From: a virus
Virus record (IMG/VR): IMGVR_UViG_3300031673_000336
Location: 1-30,225 of that record
DNA: 30,225 nt
Direction: 5' to 3' (one strand)
Shown: positions 14,779 to 21,484 of the stretch, piece by piece
Layout: each line of letters starts with the position of its first letter
Numbering within the stretch: position 1 is the stretch's first letter
Program-made: the position numbers and the translations under genes
The notes under the pieces: model-generated
Told to the model about the DNA's origin: nothing
Database searches by the model: none
The model's input: the letters and a program-made list of their open reading frames with translations, nothing else

Positions 14779-15300
14779 ATGCCACGTTGTAAAAACTGCA
14801 AAGAGAAATTTGAAGTAAAACACTTCAATCAAAAGTATTGCTTTAAAAGTGATTGTGTTCGTGTTTGGGTAGAAACTGCAAAGGTCAAGAATTGGAAGAA
14901 AGAAAAGAAGAAATTGAAAGACGAATTAGAAACGGTGCAAAGCTTAACTAAAAAAGCACAGGTATACTTTAATGCGTACATTCGTGAACGTGATAAGCAT
15001 AAACCTTGTGTAAGTTGCGAAAAGCCGTTAGGAAGTAAATTCGATGCTGGTCATTACTACTCAAGTACGTTTAAAAATACTACGTTCAATGAGAAAAATT
15101 TGCACGGACAATGTGTATTTTGTAATCAGCATCAACACGGAAACCTACTAAACTATCAAATTGGTATAGAAAAACGAATAGGAGGCGAAGAATTAATAAA
15201 ATTACACGAAGAAGCACACAAGATAAGAAAGTATACAAGAGAAGAATTGAAAGATATAATAGAAATGTATAAACAAAAAAAGAAAGAATTAAATAAATAA
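14779..15300 (+). CDS. ninG: NinG-type recombination endonuclease (lambda NinG/Rap family)
   Basis: 173 aa. A zinc-binding N-terminus, C4-x2-C7 and C21-x4-C26, is followed by a Lys-rich helix, the family signature QVYFNAYIRERDKHKPCVSC, then DAGHYYS and the HNH-like CVFCNQHQHGN. The C-terminus has IEKRIGGEELIKLHEEAH. Lambda NinG (Rap) cleaves recombination intermediates such as Holliday junctions. Here it stands with the Erf-type, exonuclease and SSB-like genes (15337-16917). It starts directly after the methyltransferase stop. Confidence 0.9.
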   Translation: MPRCKNCKEKFEVKHFNQKYCFKSDCVRVWVETAKVKNWKKEKKKLKDELETVQSLTKKAQVYFNAYIRERDKHKPCVSCEKPLGSKFDAGHYYSSTFKNTTFNEKNLHGQCVFCNQHQHGNLLNYQIGIEKRIGGEELIKLHEEAHKIRKYTREELKDIIEMYKQKKKELNK

Positions 15301-15304
15301 TACT

Positions 15305-15322
15305 TATATTTGTATAAACAAA
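15305..15322 (+). promoter_or_regulatory. Promoter-like -7 box with inverted repeat TTTGT-N4-ACAAA
   Basis: TATATTTG at 15305-15312 overlaps TTTGT (15309-15313) and ACAAA (15318-15322), four bases apart. The same repeat and spacing occur at the 8902 promoter. The box begins just after the ninG stop and lies 25 bases upstream of the Erf-type start. No TTG is seen at -33. Confidence 0.5.
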
Positions 15323-15336
15323 AAATAAATAATGTT

Positions 15337-15870
15337 ATGAAAGACACAGTAATCGGAAGACTGGCCAAAATCCAGCAAGAACTAAAAGCACCAAAGAATC
15401 AATTTAACAAGTTTGGCAATTATAAATATCGTAGTTGCGAGGATATATTGGAGGCCGTTAAGCCACACCTCAACGGATTGGCACTAAATCTAACTGACGA
15501 AGTAAAAGAAGCAGCAGGCTATATGTATGTAGAATCAACTGCTATGATTACAGATGGCACAAAGATGCAGGCAGTAAAAGCACAGGCAGGAATAGATCCA
15601 ATGCGTAAAGGAATGGATATTGCACAAGCGTTCGGAAGTAGCAGCTCGTATTCTCGGAAAAGGGCATTGAATGGCTTATTTTTAATAGACGATAGTACAG
15701 ATAGTGACACAACAAATACGCATAATAAAAACGAAGTAAAGAAAGAAAAGCTAACTAAAAAACGATTTGAAGACGCGTTGAAAGCTTTACAAGATGGCAA
15801 AATAAACAAAGCCAAGTTAGAAGAGTTTGATTTATCGCCTTTACAAGTTAAAGCACTTGAATTATGTTGA
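15337..15870 (+). CDS. erf: Erf-family single-strand annealing protein
   Basis: 177 aa from the ATG at 15337. A TTG at 15310 would lie inside the -7 box and is rejected. N-terminal RLAKIQQELKAPKNQFNKFG is followed by YKYRSCEDILEAVKPHL, then the family signature FGSSSSYSRKRALNGLFLID (about residues 99-118), and a charged linker DDSTDSDTTNTHNKN leading to a helical tail. Erf proteins anneal complementary single strands during phage recombination. The gene overlaps the exonuclease by 7 bases, the usual pairing of a Red-like system. Confidence 0.92.
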   Translation: MKDTVIGRLAKIQQELKAPKNQFNKFGNYKYRSCEDILEAVKPHLNGLALNLTDEVKEAAGYMYVESTAMITDGTKMQAVKAQAGIDPMRKGMDIAQAFGSSSSYSRKRALNGLFLIDDSTDSDTTNTHNKNEVKKEKLTKKRFEDALKALQDGKINKAKLEEFDLSPLQVKALELC

Positions 15871-16547
15871 AGATTAGATGTTCAGCACTTGGCAAGATAA
15901 TGACCAATAGCAGAAGCAAGTCCGAAGTATTGAGTAAGACTTGCAAAACCTACCTACAGGAATTAGCCATAGAAGAAATGTACGGAATACGCAAAGAATT
16001 TTCAAGCCGTTACACAGATAAAGGCAACCTTGTAGAAGATGAAAGTATTTCATTAGCACAAGAAGTATTAGATTATGGATTGATGTATAAAAACGAAGAA
16101 CATTTTAACAATGATTTTTTAACAGGTACGCCAGACGTAAACACGGATTCAATACTTTTAGACGTGAAGTCAAGTTACGATGCAACAACGTTTCCATTCT
16201 TTGCTGAAGATATACCAAACAAAGACTACTATTATCAGCTACAAGGCTATATGGCGCTCTGTAACAAACGCAAATCAGTTCTTGCATATTGTTTAGTCAA
16301 TACTCCAGAAGAAATCGTTGAGGATGAAATAAGAAGAGAGCATTGGAAGAATCATTTAATAGATGAATCTGAAGAACTGCGAACAGATGTAGAAGCCAAA
16401 CACAATTTTGACCATATACCAACAGAAAAACGAATCAAAACGTTTGAAGTAAGATATGATAAAGACGTAATTAAAGCTATCTACGACAGAATAAAAGAAT
16501 GTAGAGAATATTACAAAACTTTAATAGATGAAAACACGAAAGACTGA
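15864..16547 (+). CDS. YqaJ-type viral recombinase exonuclease (PD-(D/E)xK)
   Basis: 227 aa. Nuclease motifs are GTPD (88-91) and DVKSS (100-104, catalytic Asp100 and Lys102), with an upstream acidic residue in KGNLVEDES and the helix YYYQLQGYMALCNKRKS. This is the core of lambda-exonuclease/YqaJ enzymes, which degrade the 5' strand of duplex DNA to make 3' tails for the annealing protein. The C-terminus is highly charged. It is coupled to the Erf-type gene (7-base overlap), and its 3' end overlaps the ribbon-helix-helix gene by 20 bases. Confidence 0.88.
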   Translation: MLKIRCSALGKIMTNSRSKSEVLSKTCKTYLQELAIEEMYGIRKEFSSRYTDKGNLVEDESISLAQEVLDYGLMYKNEEHFNNDFLTGTPDVNTDSILLDVKSSYDATTFPFFAEDIPNKDYYYQLQGYMALCNKRKSVLAYCLVNTPEEIVEDEIRREHWKNHLIDESEELRTDVEAKHNFDHIPTEKRIKTFEVRYDKDVIKAIYDRIKECREYYKTLIDENTKD

Positions 16548-16656
16548 CATAGTTACAATAAGAGTAACAGAAGAAGAGAAGAAGCTTTTAAAAGAAAAGG
16601 CAAGGCGTAAACGAAAGACGTTAAGCGCCTATATAATAAGTAAAACAATAGATTAA
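16528..16656 (+). CDS. 42-aa ribbon-helix-helix (Arc/CopG-like) protein
   Basis: A short frame: basic start MKTRK, beta strand TDIVTIRVTEEEKKLL (residues 6-21) with alternating Thr-Arg-Val side chains that would face DNA, then helix KEKARRKRKT and helix LSAYIISKTID. That is the strand-helix-helix order of Arc/CopG regulators, at near minimal length. It would dimerise and bind short inverted repeats, and could act on the operators found at 8905 and 15309. The start overlaps the exonuclease by 20 bases and the stop is 3 bases before the SSB-like ATG. No other transcription repressor is seen in the genome. Confidence 0.75.
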   Translation: MKTRKTDIVTIRVTEEEKKLLKEKARRKRKTLSAYIISKTID

Positions 16657-16659
16657 GTT

Positions 16660-16917
16660 ATGGAACAAAAGAACAACACAGGTGCAATCTTTAAAAACGA
16701 CTACAAAAAAACGGATTCACAACCAGATTACAAAGGTAAAGCTTTGATTGATGGTGTAGAAAAAGAAGTGGCACTATGGCTAAACGAATCTAAAAGTGGA
16801 GTAAAGTATTTTAGTGCAAAGTTTAGTAAGCCGTACCAAGCAGAAGTTGAAGCTGGTGGCAACGAAGATGCAAAGCACGACGCACAACGATCAGATTTAG
16901 ATGGATTGCCTTTTTAG
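16660..16917 (+). CDS. Small SSB-like protein with acidic LPF tail
   Basis: 85 aa. Residues 8-60 (IFKNDYKKTDSQPDYKGKAL, then VALWLNESKSGVKYFSAKFS) are a compact beta-type core like small OB-fold or DUF736-type proteins of Bacteroidetes phages. The last residues SDLDGLPF copy the acidic, Phe-ended tip by which bacterial SSB binds partner proteins. Together with NinG, Erf-type and exonuclease genes this points to single-strand DNA protection in replication and recombination. The leader AAGTT touches the ATG, and a terminator follows at 16941. Confidence 0.65.
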   Translation: MEQKNNTGAIFKNDYKKTDSQPDYKGKALIDGVEKEVALWLNESKSGVKYFSAKFSKPYQAEVEAGGNEDAKHDAQRSDLDGLPF

Positions 16918-16940
16918 ATTATCAACTATAAAACGAAAGA

Positions 16941-16967
16941 AGCACTTTGAAAGAGGTGCTTTTTTTT
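16941..16967 (+). terminator. Rho-independent terminator after SSB-like gene
   Basis: Stem AGCACTT (16941-16947) with AGGTGCT (16954-16960), seven pairs with one wobble, loop TGAAAG, followed by T to 16967. It starts 23 bases after the stop codon and closes the early operon. Confidence 0.88.
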
Positions 16968-16970
16968 ATT

Positions 16971-17062
16971 CACAACGGTAGGTATATGGTTAGTGCGCCT
17001 ACCAAAAACAATTGAATTAAGCACTGACCTTCATTGGCGCATTAACTATATACAATGTTGTG
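16971..17062. repeat. Long folded inverted repeat resembling an integron attC site
   Basis: An 18-bp inverted repeat, 16982-16999 (GTATATGGTTAGTGCGCC) with 17036-17053 (GGCGCATTAACTATATAC), has 16 Watson-Crick and two G-T pairs and a 36-base loop. Outside an asymmetric gap (GGTAG against AAT), CACAAC (16971-16976) pairs fully with GTTGTG (17057-17062). Outer AAC/GTT boxes, an unpaired spacer and an inner stem in ~92 bases match the general plan of attC sites. The full R-box consensus RYYYAAC is not met. A regulatory hairpin or a protein-binding palindrome is an alternative. A GGTAGG...CCTACC hairpin (16977-17003) competes with the long stem. Confidence 0.5.
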
Positions 17063-17081
17063 TGCCGTTAATTTTAAAGAT

Positions 17082-17312
17082 ATGACTAAAGATTCAAAAT
17101 TTGTAAAAGCAAGATACTTGGATAAAGATTTGCCACCTGAAGGTACTATGACGGAGTATGGTGAAATATATGCTTACAATGCAAATGGTTCAATAGATGT
17201 TGGTGGGATTGTGTTACAAACTATAACAGGAGATTGTCACCAAGATACCCTTGAAATAAATAACGTGAAACTACTTGACTGTAAAGCAAATCGTTATTGG
17301 ACTGAATACTAA
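17082..17312 (+). CDS. Unknown 76-aa protein in a cassette-like setting
   Basis: 76 aa from the ATG at 17082 (leader TTTTAAAGAT). An ATG at 17055 lies within the attC-like stem and adds an implausible MLCAVNFKD. The protein is soluble with DLPPEGTMTEYGEIYAYNAN and two Cys (GDCHQD, LLDCKA). Its coding sequence is less A-rich and more T- and G-rich than its neighbours. It is bounded by GTTGTGTGCC (17057) and its complement GGCACATAAC (17314), as an integron-type cassette body would be. This suggests recent acquisition. Function unknown. Confidence 0.6.
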   Translation: MTKDSKFVKARYLDKDLPPEGTMTEYGEIYAYNANGSIDVGGIVLQTITGDCHQDTLEINNVKLLDCKANRYWTEY

Positions 17313-17313
17313 T

Positions 17314-17323
17314 GGCACATAAC
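17314..17323. repeat. Inverted partner of 17057-17066
   Basis: GGCACATAAC pairs with GTTGTGTGCC (17057-17066) at all ten positions, one of them a wobble, and frames the 17082 gene. No further attC-like stem follows it, so the right-hand site would be truncated. The remaining bases up to 17367 show nothing else clear. Confidence 0.5.
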
Positions 17324-17367
17324 GTTTCGTTAAAAACTTCGTCTATACACTATTAAAAAATAATCGT

Positions 17368-17375
17368 TACATTTG
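17368..17375 (+). promoter_or_regulatory. Promoter-like -7 box TACATTTG
   Basis: A TAnnTTTG match 15 bases upstream of the sigma-like gene start. No -33 TTG is found at the usual spacing. As the cassette-like gene interrupts the region after a terminator, a promoter is needed near here for the sigma-like and terminase genes. Confidence 0.4.
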
Positions 17376-17390
17376 TTTAATATCTAATCA

Positions 17391-17924
17391 ATGAACTGGT
17401 TAAAAGAAGTTGCTAAATTTCACGCTGACTATTTGAGAATCGTACAAAGCTACGGCGAAGACTTCTACGCAGAAGATATAGTTCAAGAAATGTATATAAG
17501 ATTACACAAGTATGCAGACAGAGAAAAAGTTATACAAAAAAACGGAACACTTAACCGTGCCTACATACACTTTACTTTAAGAAACATATTCAAAGATTTG
17601 ACAAAAGAACGAAATAAGCACCAGATGGTTAATATAGAAGAACGCAAAGATATTGGCGTGACTTATGACTATATATCAAAAGAAGAAGCCTTTGGTGGTT
17701 TAATTAAACGTGTAAAAGAAGAAGCTGAAACGTGGCACTGGTACGATGAGATGTTATTTAAACACTATTTCGATAGTGGTATGTCAATGCGTGAACTTGC
17801 AGATGAAACACGAATAAGCACAAGTAGTATTTTTCAAACAATAAAATACTGCAAAGGAAAACTAAAAGAAAATCTTAACGAAGATTATGAAGATTATAAA
17901 AACGAAGATTACGAATTAATTTGA
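17391..17924 (+). CDS. Sigma-70-like (ECF-type) transcription factor
   Basis: 177 aa. Residues ~8-75 resemble sigma region 2 (FYAEDIVQEMYIRLHKYADR, then NRAYIHFTLRNIFKDL), and ~125-170 resemble region 4 with a helix-turn-helix (MSMRELADETRISTSSIFQT, then IKYCKGKLKENL). The length equals ECF sigma factors, and the C-terminus has an added acidic Tyr-rich tail (NEDYEDYKNEDYELI). It could direct host RNA polymerase to late promoters. It stands first in the block that leads to terminase, tail and head genes. It overlaps the next frame only if that gene used a TTG start. Confidence 0.72.
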   Translation: MNWLKEVAKFHADYLRIVQSYGEDFYAEDIVQEMYIRLHKYADREKVIQKNGTLNRAYIHFTLRNIFKDLTKERNKHQMVNIEERKDIGVTYDYISKEEAFGGLIKRVKEEAETWHWYDEMLFKHYFDSGMSMRELADETRISTSSIFQTIKYCKGKLKENLNEDYEDYKNEDYELI

Positions 17925-17926
17925 TT

Positions 17927-18355
17927 ATGGAAAAAAACGAAGAATACTATTTAGGTTTAGATAAACGATCTAAAGAATACAAAGACTGGAAGAAGCAGCA
18001 GCCTGTTGAGGGTTTAGGCGACGTTATCGAAAAGGTAATAGAAGCGACAGGAATAAAGAAAGCTATTAAATGGTTGGCAGGAGATGACTGCGGATGCGAA
18101 GAACGTAAAGAAAAACTAAACGCATTATTTCCAAGAAGATTTAAAGCCGAATGCCTACAAAAAGACGAATACGAATATTTAAAAGAATGGTTTTCAAAAG
18201 ATAGCAATAGAATGAAGCCAAGCGAACAAAGAGATTTATTAGTAATTTACAATAGAGTGTTCAGAACTAAACAACAATACACTACTTGTGCAAGTTGTTT
18301 AAGAGATATAAACAACAGAATAAAGAAAGTATACGAAACTTACGAAGATCAATAA
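17927..18355 (+). CDS. Unknown Cys-containing protein conserved before terminase genes
   Basis: 142 aa from the ATG at 17927; an upstream TTG at 17921 is less likely. The segment GLGDVIEKVIEATGIKKAIK plus WLAGDDCGCEERKEKLNALF is one I associate with proteins of Bacteroidetes phages encoded near terminase genes. Cys at DDCGCEE, AECLQ and CASC could bind a metal. The rest is helical and charged. The role is not known; a DNA-packaging or regulatory function is suggested only by position. Confidence 0.65.
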   Translation: MEKNEEYYLGLDKRSKEYKDWKKQQPVEGLGDVIEKVIEATGIKKAIKWLAGDDCGCEERKEKLNALFPRRFKAECLQKDEYEYLKEWFSKDSNRMKPSEQRDLLVIYNRVFRTKQQYTTCASCLRDINNRIKKVYETYEDQ

Positions 18356-18356
18356 G

Positions 18357-18788
18357 ATGTCAAAAAAAGGAAGACCTAAATCACTAAAAGACGCACAAGA
18401 ATTTGAAGACATTTTTGACGCATACAAAACCTACACAAAAACGAATCCAAGATTTAAATATCACTTAAATCAACGTACTGGCGATATGGTAGGAGAACCA
18501 TTAGAAGTTCCACTAACAATAGAGGGCTTTGAACTATACTGTCACAAGAAATTTAACTTCACGGCAAAGCATTATTTAGAGAATACAGAAAAGAGATACG
18601 AAGATTTCTGTACTATCTCTACACGTATACGCAAGGAAATACGCGACGATCAGATTAAAGGTGGTATGGTAGGCCAATACAATCCAAGCATAACGGCACG
18701 TTTAAATAGCTTAAAAGAACAGATAGAGCAAACAAATATAGAGCAACCACTTTTTCCAGATGTTTCAAAGAACAACGGCAATAAATAA
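18357..18788 (+). CDS. terS: Terminase small subunit
   Basis: 143 aa. A basic start MSKKGRPKSLKDAQEF is followed by helical segments including TIEGFELYCHKKFNFTAKHY and the feature TRIRKEIRDDQIKGGMVGQY, then NPSITARLNSL, which I know from small terminase (gp3-like) subunits of Bacteroidetes phages. It recognises phage DNA for packaging and hands it to the large subunit, whose gene overlaps by 29 bases. The C-terminus (EQPLFPDVSKNNGNK) is a flexible tail that probably contacts the large subunit. Confidence 0.82.
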   Translation: MSKKGRPKSLKDAQEFEDIFDAYKTYTKTNPRFKYHLNQRTGDMVGEPLEVPLTIEGFELYCHKKFNFTAKHYLENTEKRYEDFCTISTRIRKEIRDDQIKGGMVGQYNPSITARLNSLKEQIEQTNIEQPLFPDVSKNNGNK

Positions 18789-19920
18789 AATACTTGCGTT
18801 AAAAAAACGAATTAAGATTGTTCAAGGTGGAACATCAGCAGGAAAGACATACGGCATACTTCCTATCTTAATAGACAGAGCAGCCAAAACACCTGGCACA
18901 GAAATAAGCGTTGTAGCTGAATCTATTCCACACTTAAGAAGAGGGGCTTTAAGAGATTTTGTAAAGATTATGAAATCAATAAACAGGTTTGTAGATGACA
19001 GATTTAACAAGTCACTACTTAAATACGAATTTGCAAACGGAAGTTTTATAGAATTTTTTAGTGCAGACGATTCAAGTAAGTTAAGAGGTGGTAGGCGTTC
19101 AATACTTTACATAAACGAGTGTAATTCAGTAAGCTTTGAATCTTACAACGAATTATCTATACGTACAAAAAACGAAGTATTTTTAGACTACAATCCAACG
19201 GCAGAATTTTGGGTACAAACAGAAATAGAAGATCAAGAAGATGCAGAAAAGATAATACTTACTTACAAAGACAATGAAGCACTTGATAACGGAATCATAA
19301 GCCAAATAGAAAAGAACATAAAGAAAGCAGCTACAAGCAACTATTGGAAGAATTGGGTACGTGTTTATGTAGATGGCGAAATGGGACAATTAGAGGGCGT
19401 TGTATTTAGTAATTGGAAACAGATTGATACAATACCAGACGAAGCCAGGCTAATAGGCATAGGAATCGATTTTGGATATACAAACGATCCAACGAGCTGC
19501 ATTGAAATCTACAAACATAACGAAACACGAATACTAAACGAACTAACCTATCAAACAGGATTATTAAATAGTGACATAGCAAAAATACTTCCAAGCAACG
19601 TTCCTTGTTATGCAGATTCAGCAGAGCCAAAAAGTATTAGAACTATTCAACTATCTGGAATCACAATAAAAGGCGTTACGAAAGGGCGTGATAGTATCAA
19701 CTACGGAATAGATGTTATGCAACGTGAAAACTATTTAGTTACTTCTAATAGCACAAACCTAATTAAAGAACTTCGTTCATATTGTTGGGACACAGACAAG
19801 ACAGGAAAACGACTAAACAAACCTGTAGACAATTTCAACCACGCAATCGATGCCGTTAGATACCACGAGATGGAAACGTTAGGAATGAATAAGAATTACG
19901 GAAGCTACAATATATTATGA
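18760..19920 (+). CDS. terL: Terminase large subunit
   Basis: 386 aa, the packaging motor. ATPase: Walker A GGTSAGKT (23-30), Walker B SILYINE (114-120, Glu120), coupling region FLDYNPTAEFWV. Nuclease (RNase H-like): Asp237 in GIDFGYTNDPT, Asp286 in YADSAEPKSI, and Asp364 in DNFNHAIDAVRY. This is the Terminase_3/XtmB-type layout and somewhat shorter than average (~430 aa). The start at 18760, 29 bases before the small-subunit stop, leaves the normal short lead before the Walker A motif. The end overlaps methyltransferase copy 2 by 4 bases. Confidence 0.95.
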   Translation: MFQRTTAINKILALKKRIKIVQGGTSAGKTYGILPILIDRAAKTPGTEISVVAESIPHLRRGALRDFVKIMKSINRFVDDRFNKSLLKYEFANGSFIEFFSADDSSKLRGGRRSILYINECNSVSFESYNELSIRTKNEVFLDYNPTAEFWVQTEIEDQEDAEKIILTYKDNEALDNGIISQIEKNIKKAATSNYWKNWVRVYVDGEMGQLEGVVFSNWKQIDTIPDEARLIGIGIDFGYTNDPTSCIEIYKHNETRILNELTYQTGLLNSDIAKILPSNVPCYADSAEPKSIRTIQLSGITIKGVTKGRDSINYGIDVMQRENYLVTSNSTNLIKELRSYCWDTDKTGKRLNKPVDNFNHAIDAVRYHEMETLGMNKNYGSYNIL

Positions 19921-20684
19921 TTGATTTAAGAAAAGGCGATTGTTTAGAAGTGATGAAAACAATTAAAGATAAAAGTATTGACGCTATTATAACAGACCCA
20001 CCATACGGAACGACTGCCTGCAAGTGGGATAGCGTTATAGATTTTGATTTGATGTGGGAACAACTAAACAGGATTATTAAGCCTAATGGAGCTATTGTTT
20101 TGTTTGGTCAAGAGCCTTTTAGTAGTGCTTTAAGAATGAGTAATTTAAAACTATATAAGTACGATATTAAATGGCATAAAGATAAATGTAGCAACTTTAT
20201 TCACGCTAAAACACAACCGAGAAAAACCATTGAAGATGTTATAGTTTTTAGTAAAGGAGGTACTACACATAATTCAAAAATAAAATATACTTATAACCCT
20301 CAAAAAACAAAAAGAAAGGAAAGAAAAAAAATGCCTAAAACACAGAAATCTGAAAACCAAAAACAAATAAGGAACGGTAATGCAACCTTGTTTTATGGTG
20401 TTGGTTTTGAAAAAGATAAAAATTACCCTGAAAGTTATATTTATATACCTACTGACCATTTAAAAAGACTACACCCAACGCAAAAACCAATAGCATTAAT
20501 GGAATACTTAATTAAAACCTATACAAACGAAAATGATACGGTTTTAGATTTTACTATGGGAAGTGGTAGTACAATGGTAGCGTGTCAAAACTTAAAGCGA
20601 AATGGTATAGGAATTGAACAAGACGAAAACTATTTTAAGATAGCACAAGACCGAATAAAAGAAAACGAATATAAATTATTTTAA
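19917..20684 (+). CDS. Amino DNA methyltransferase, copy 2
   Basis: 255 aa, a paralogue of the 14044 gene. Residues 1-~92 are almost the same (DPPY at 27-30, then GTTACKWDSVIDF and LFGQEPFSSALRMSN), and the last ~75 residues are nearly identical (HPTQKPIALMEYLIKTYTNE; DFTMGSGSTM at 211-220; EQDENYFKIAQDRIKENEYK). The middle ~95-180 differs completely (IKWHKDKCSNFIHAKTQPRK; a Lys-rich stretch; ESYIYIPTDHLKRL), so a different target site is expected. It is coupled to the terminase by ATGA, so it is made in the late phase, whereas copy 1 is in the replication block. Confidence 0.9.
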   Translation: MIDLRKGDCLEVMKTIKDKSIDAIITDPPYGTTACKWDSVIDFDLMWEQLNRIIKPNGAIVLFGQEPFSSALRMSNLKLYKYDIKWHKDKCSNFIHAKTQPRKTIEDVIVFSKGGTTHNSKIKYTYNPQKTKRKERKKMPKTQKSENQKQIRNGNATLFYGVGFEKDKNYPESYIYIPTDHLKRLHPTQKPIALMEYLIKTYTNENDTVLDFTMGSGSTMVACQNLKRNGIGIEQDENYFKIAQDRIKENEYKLF

Positions 20685-20710
20685 TCTGTAAAGTACAAAA
20701 ACACGAAAAA

Positions 20711-20724
20711 AAAGTTATTAATAT
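20711..20724 (+). promoter_or_regulatory. AAAGTTATTAATAT start-site leader
   Basis: AAAGTTATTAATAT touches the ATG at 20725 and is preceded by AAACACGAA at 20699. It is the second of the four late-gene leaders of this type. Confidence 0.45.
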
Positions 20725-21482
20725 ATGAAGTTAGATATACTGCTACCAAATTCATTAAGCGAAATACCTTTAAGTAGGTATCAAGAGTTTGTAGCTATGA
20801 AAGAAAATAGTAACGACGAAGAACTAATTGCCAATAAAATGATACAGATATTTTGTGGCTTACAATTAGGCGAAGTTGCAAAGATTAAACTAAAAGATTT
20901 AAACGGATTGATTAAGCACTTTACAGAAGTGTTTAGTGAAAAGCCACAACTGATACGAAACTTTAAAATAAAGAACATAGAGTTTGGATTTATTCCTAAT
21001 CTGGAAAACATAAGCTTTGGAGAATATGTTGATTTAGAACATCATTTAAAAGATTGGAGTACATATCACAAGGCGATGGCAGTAATGTTTAGGCCAATAA
21101 AGGAAAAGCACAAAGACAAGTATTCTATTATAGACTACGAGCCAAACGAAGATATGCAGGACTTGATGAAGTTTGCGCCTTTAGATGTTGCAATAGCAGC
21201 CAGTTTTTTTTTGCAAAATTTGTTAAGCGAATTGTTACAAGCTACACTGACTTATTTGAAGAACGAACTGACGAAGACGACGGATTTAACGAATTTTCGG
21301 AAAGAGTTCAGTTTGGCAAACGATGGGGTTGGTATTCAAGTATATATGGACTCTCTGGCAACGATCTTACAAAATTTGACACAGTTACAAAATACGGACT
21401 TACTAAATGTCTCACATATTTATCTTTCGTCAAACAAAAAAACGAAATTGAAAGCCGTGAACTAAAACGACAAATGAAATAA
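20725..21482 (+). CDS. Tail assembly chaperone with -1 frameshift (unshifted form ends at 21465)
   Basis: The 0 frame reads MKLDILLPNSLSEIPLSRYQ to codon 162 and meets T9 (21204-21212). A -1 slip on T TTT TTG (21207-21213) gives a 252-aa product ending at 21482. Without the slip the frame continues to 21465 (246 aa). After the T9 the -1 frame uses the phage's usual codons (GAA, ACA, AAA, TTT) and encodes a Trp-rich segment (FGKRWGWYSSIYGLSGNDLT, then CLTYLSFVKQKNEIES) typical of tail chaperones. The 0 frame there is full of otherwise rare TTG, CTG and ACG codons. This resembles the gpG/gpGT arrangement of siphoviruses, which guides tail tube polymerisation on the tape measure. The alternative is a one-base homopolymer error. 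Confidence 0.72.
21207..21213 (+). other. Slippery heptamer T TTT TTG
   Basis: A classical X XXY YYZ -1 frameshift site in the 0 frame of the 20725 gene, part of a nine-T run. No downstream stimulatory stem-loop was identified by eye. Confidence 0.65.
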
Positions 21483-21484
21483 TT

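Noticed and set aside
15310-15336. TTG start for the Erf-type protein
   Set aside because: It falls inside the TATATTTG promoter box; the ATG at 15337 matches the usual N-terminus.
16966-16974. TTATTCACA, a perfect DnaA-box consensus, as a replication origin
   Set aside because: It is a single copy inside the T tract of a terminator and the edge of the attC-like repeat. No cluster of boxes or iterons surrounds it, so an origin is not supported.
12195-17003. GGTAGG...CCTACC in both 12195-12250 and 16977-17003 as one RNA family
   Set aside because: Only six bases are shared, the loops and second stems have different sizes and sequences, and GGTAGG also occurs in the terminator at 1171.
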